In this document: positions 63,380 through 64,000 of the stretch, piece after piece
Position numbering within the stretch: position 1 is the stretch's first letter
How the letters are laid out: the number at the start of each line of letters is the position of its first letter
DNA from: Qipengyuania polymorpha
Lineage (GTDB): Bacteria; Pseudomonadota; Alphaproteobacteria; Sphingomonadales; Sphingomonadaceae
DNA length: 64,000 nucleotides
Direction: 5' to 3'
Assembly (NCBI RefSeq): GCF_019711435.1
Contig: NZ_JAIGNK010000002.1
Location: 372,001-436,000 of the forward strand
Notes under the pieces: model-generated
Seen by the model: the letters and a program-made list of their open reading frames with translations, nothing else
The model's database searches: none
Told to the model about the DNA's origin: nothing
Position numbers and translations under genes: made by a program

Positions 63380-63419
63380 GCCCCGCCCGGCCATCTCATC
63401 GGCCCGGCGGGGCTTTTTT
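63380..63419 (+). terminator. Terminator of the fasciclin gene
   Basis: Near-perfect 13-bp stem (GCCCCGCCCGGCC with one mismatch) followed by TTTTTT, about 60 bp after the stop. Confidence 0.92.
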
Positions 63420-63432
63420 GCACCCCGAACGC

Positions 63433-63466
63433 AAAAGCGCCGCGCAGTCCCGAGACTACGCGGCGC
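63433..63466 (-). terminator. Terminator of clpX
   Basis: On the minus strand, 8-bp outer stem GCGCCGCG/CGCGGCGC with an inner AGTC/GACT pairing, then TTTTGCG, 27 bp after the clpX stop. Confidence 0.85.
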
Positions 63467-63492
63467 CTTGAAATTCTTGGGAAAAGGTCGGC

Positions 63493-64000
63493 TTAGGCCG
63501 CTTCTTCCTTCGGACCGTGGACCTGGATGGGTTCCTTCTTGCCCTCGACCACATCGGCATCGATGACGATTTCGGTCACGCCGTCCATGTCGGGCAGGTC
63601 GAACATCGTGTCGAGCAGGATGCCCTCGACGATCGAGCGCAGGCCGCGGGCGCCGGTCTTGCGGGCGATGGCCTTCTCGGCGATCTTCTGCAGCGCGTCC
63701 TGCTTGAAGGTCAGCTCGACATTCTCGAGCTCGAACAGCTTCGCATACTGCTTGCACAGCGCGTTCTTCGGCTCGGTCAGGATGGTGATGAGCGCATCGG
63801 TGTCGAGGTCGCGGAGCGTCGCGATGACCGGCAGGCGGCCGACGAATTCGGGGATCAGGCCGAACTTCAGCAGATCTTCCGGCTCGCCCTTTTCAAGCAG
63901 CTCGCCGATGCGGCGCTTGTCGGGGTCGGCGACATGCGCGCCGAAACCGATCGAACGCTTCTGCAGGCGGTCGGCGATGATTTTTTCAAGACCCGCAAAC
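63493..64000 (-). CDS. clpX: ATP-dependent Clp protease ATP-binding subunit ClpX (C-terminal part)
   Basis: The last 168 residues of ClpX; the 5' part lies beyond the window. Read on the minus strand: [52 protein letters not shown] [19 protein letters not shown], and [23 protein letters not shown], ending [11 protein letters not shown]+ unfoldase that feeds ClpP; part of the proteolytic control of the alphaproteobacterial cell cycle, as is ChpT nearby. Confidence 0.97.
   Translation of the reverse strand, partial: FAGLEKIIADRLQKRSIGFGAHVADPDKRRIGELLEKGEPEDLLKFGLIPEFVGRLPVIATLRDLDTDALITILTEPKNALCKQYAKLFELENVELTFKQDALQKIAEKAIARKTGARGLRSIVEGILLDTMFDLPDMDGVTEIVIDADVVEGKKEPIQVHGPKEEAA

Overview
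The window is GC-rich DNA from an alphaproteobacterium of the order Sphingomonadales, most likely an Erythrobacteraceae member (Erythrobacter/Qipengyuania-like). The order is supported by a ChpT-type phosphotransferase, an ATP12-type F1 assembly chaperone, a DUF4153 membrane protein, the TIGR02186-TauE pair, a TorF-type porin, a large TonB-dependent receptor with an 'IVTGSRI' plug start, and S46 and M16 secreted peptidases. The genus is inference. I see no tRNA, CRISPR array, insertion sequence or prophage; it reads as chromosomal backbone with a few accessory patches.

Layout. 1-8.7 kb: truncated TonB-dependent receptor, clpB with a candidate heat-shock promoter, a HerA-like ATPase, and a penicillin-acylase/AHL-acylase-type Ntn hydrolase. 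8.8-23.4 kb: an envelope-proteolysis region with an M16 metallopeptidase lipoprotein, small secreted proteins (one with a duplicated domain, one frameshifted in its signal peptide), an S46 dipeptidyl-peptidase, and two tandem copies of a three-gene cassette (secreted protein A, M48 metalloprotease B, secreted protein C), preceded by two further secreted proteins. This duplicated cassette is the best candidate for an undescribed system. 23.4-29.3 kb: gatC-gatA-fkbM-gatB, with an FkbM methyltransferase wedged into the amidotransferase operon, and a DUF4153 protein. 29.3-34.4 kb: FKBP isomerase, rpsU, crcB, an RluC-type pseudouridine synthase, HAD phosphatase, small membrane protein, ATP12 chaperone, OmpA-like protein.

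34.4-41.5 kb: an Mla-type lipid transport operon (STAS-MlaE, MlaF, MlaD, auxiliary lipoprotein), divergent from valS-queE. 41.5-48.5 kb: a hairpin-rich spacer, a second HerA-like ATPase, TIGR02186-TauE/SafE, an NfrB-like glycosyltransferase with a small partner, and nhaA. 48.6-53.5 kb: gloA, porin, metallophosphoesterase, UDP-glucose dehydrogenase, a membrane protein and the RNase P RNA gene. 53.5-64 kb: a protein with two TonB-C-like domains, an AhpD-like protein, AmpD-like amidase-chpT, a JAMM protease, rluD, rpoH, mtgA-GH25 lysozyme, a CDF zinc exporter, an ECF sigma/anti-sigma/fasciclin module and the end of clpX.

Themes. Many neighbours share ATGA, TGATG or TAATG stop/start overlaps, so translational coupling is pervasive. 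Envelope functions dominate (secreted proteases, peptidoglycan enzymes, lipid transport, outer-membrane proteins). Heat-shock and proteostasis genes (clpB, rpoH, clpX, FKBP) also occur together here. All family assignments are from reading motifs by eye; no database search was run.
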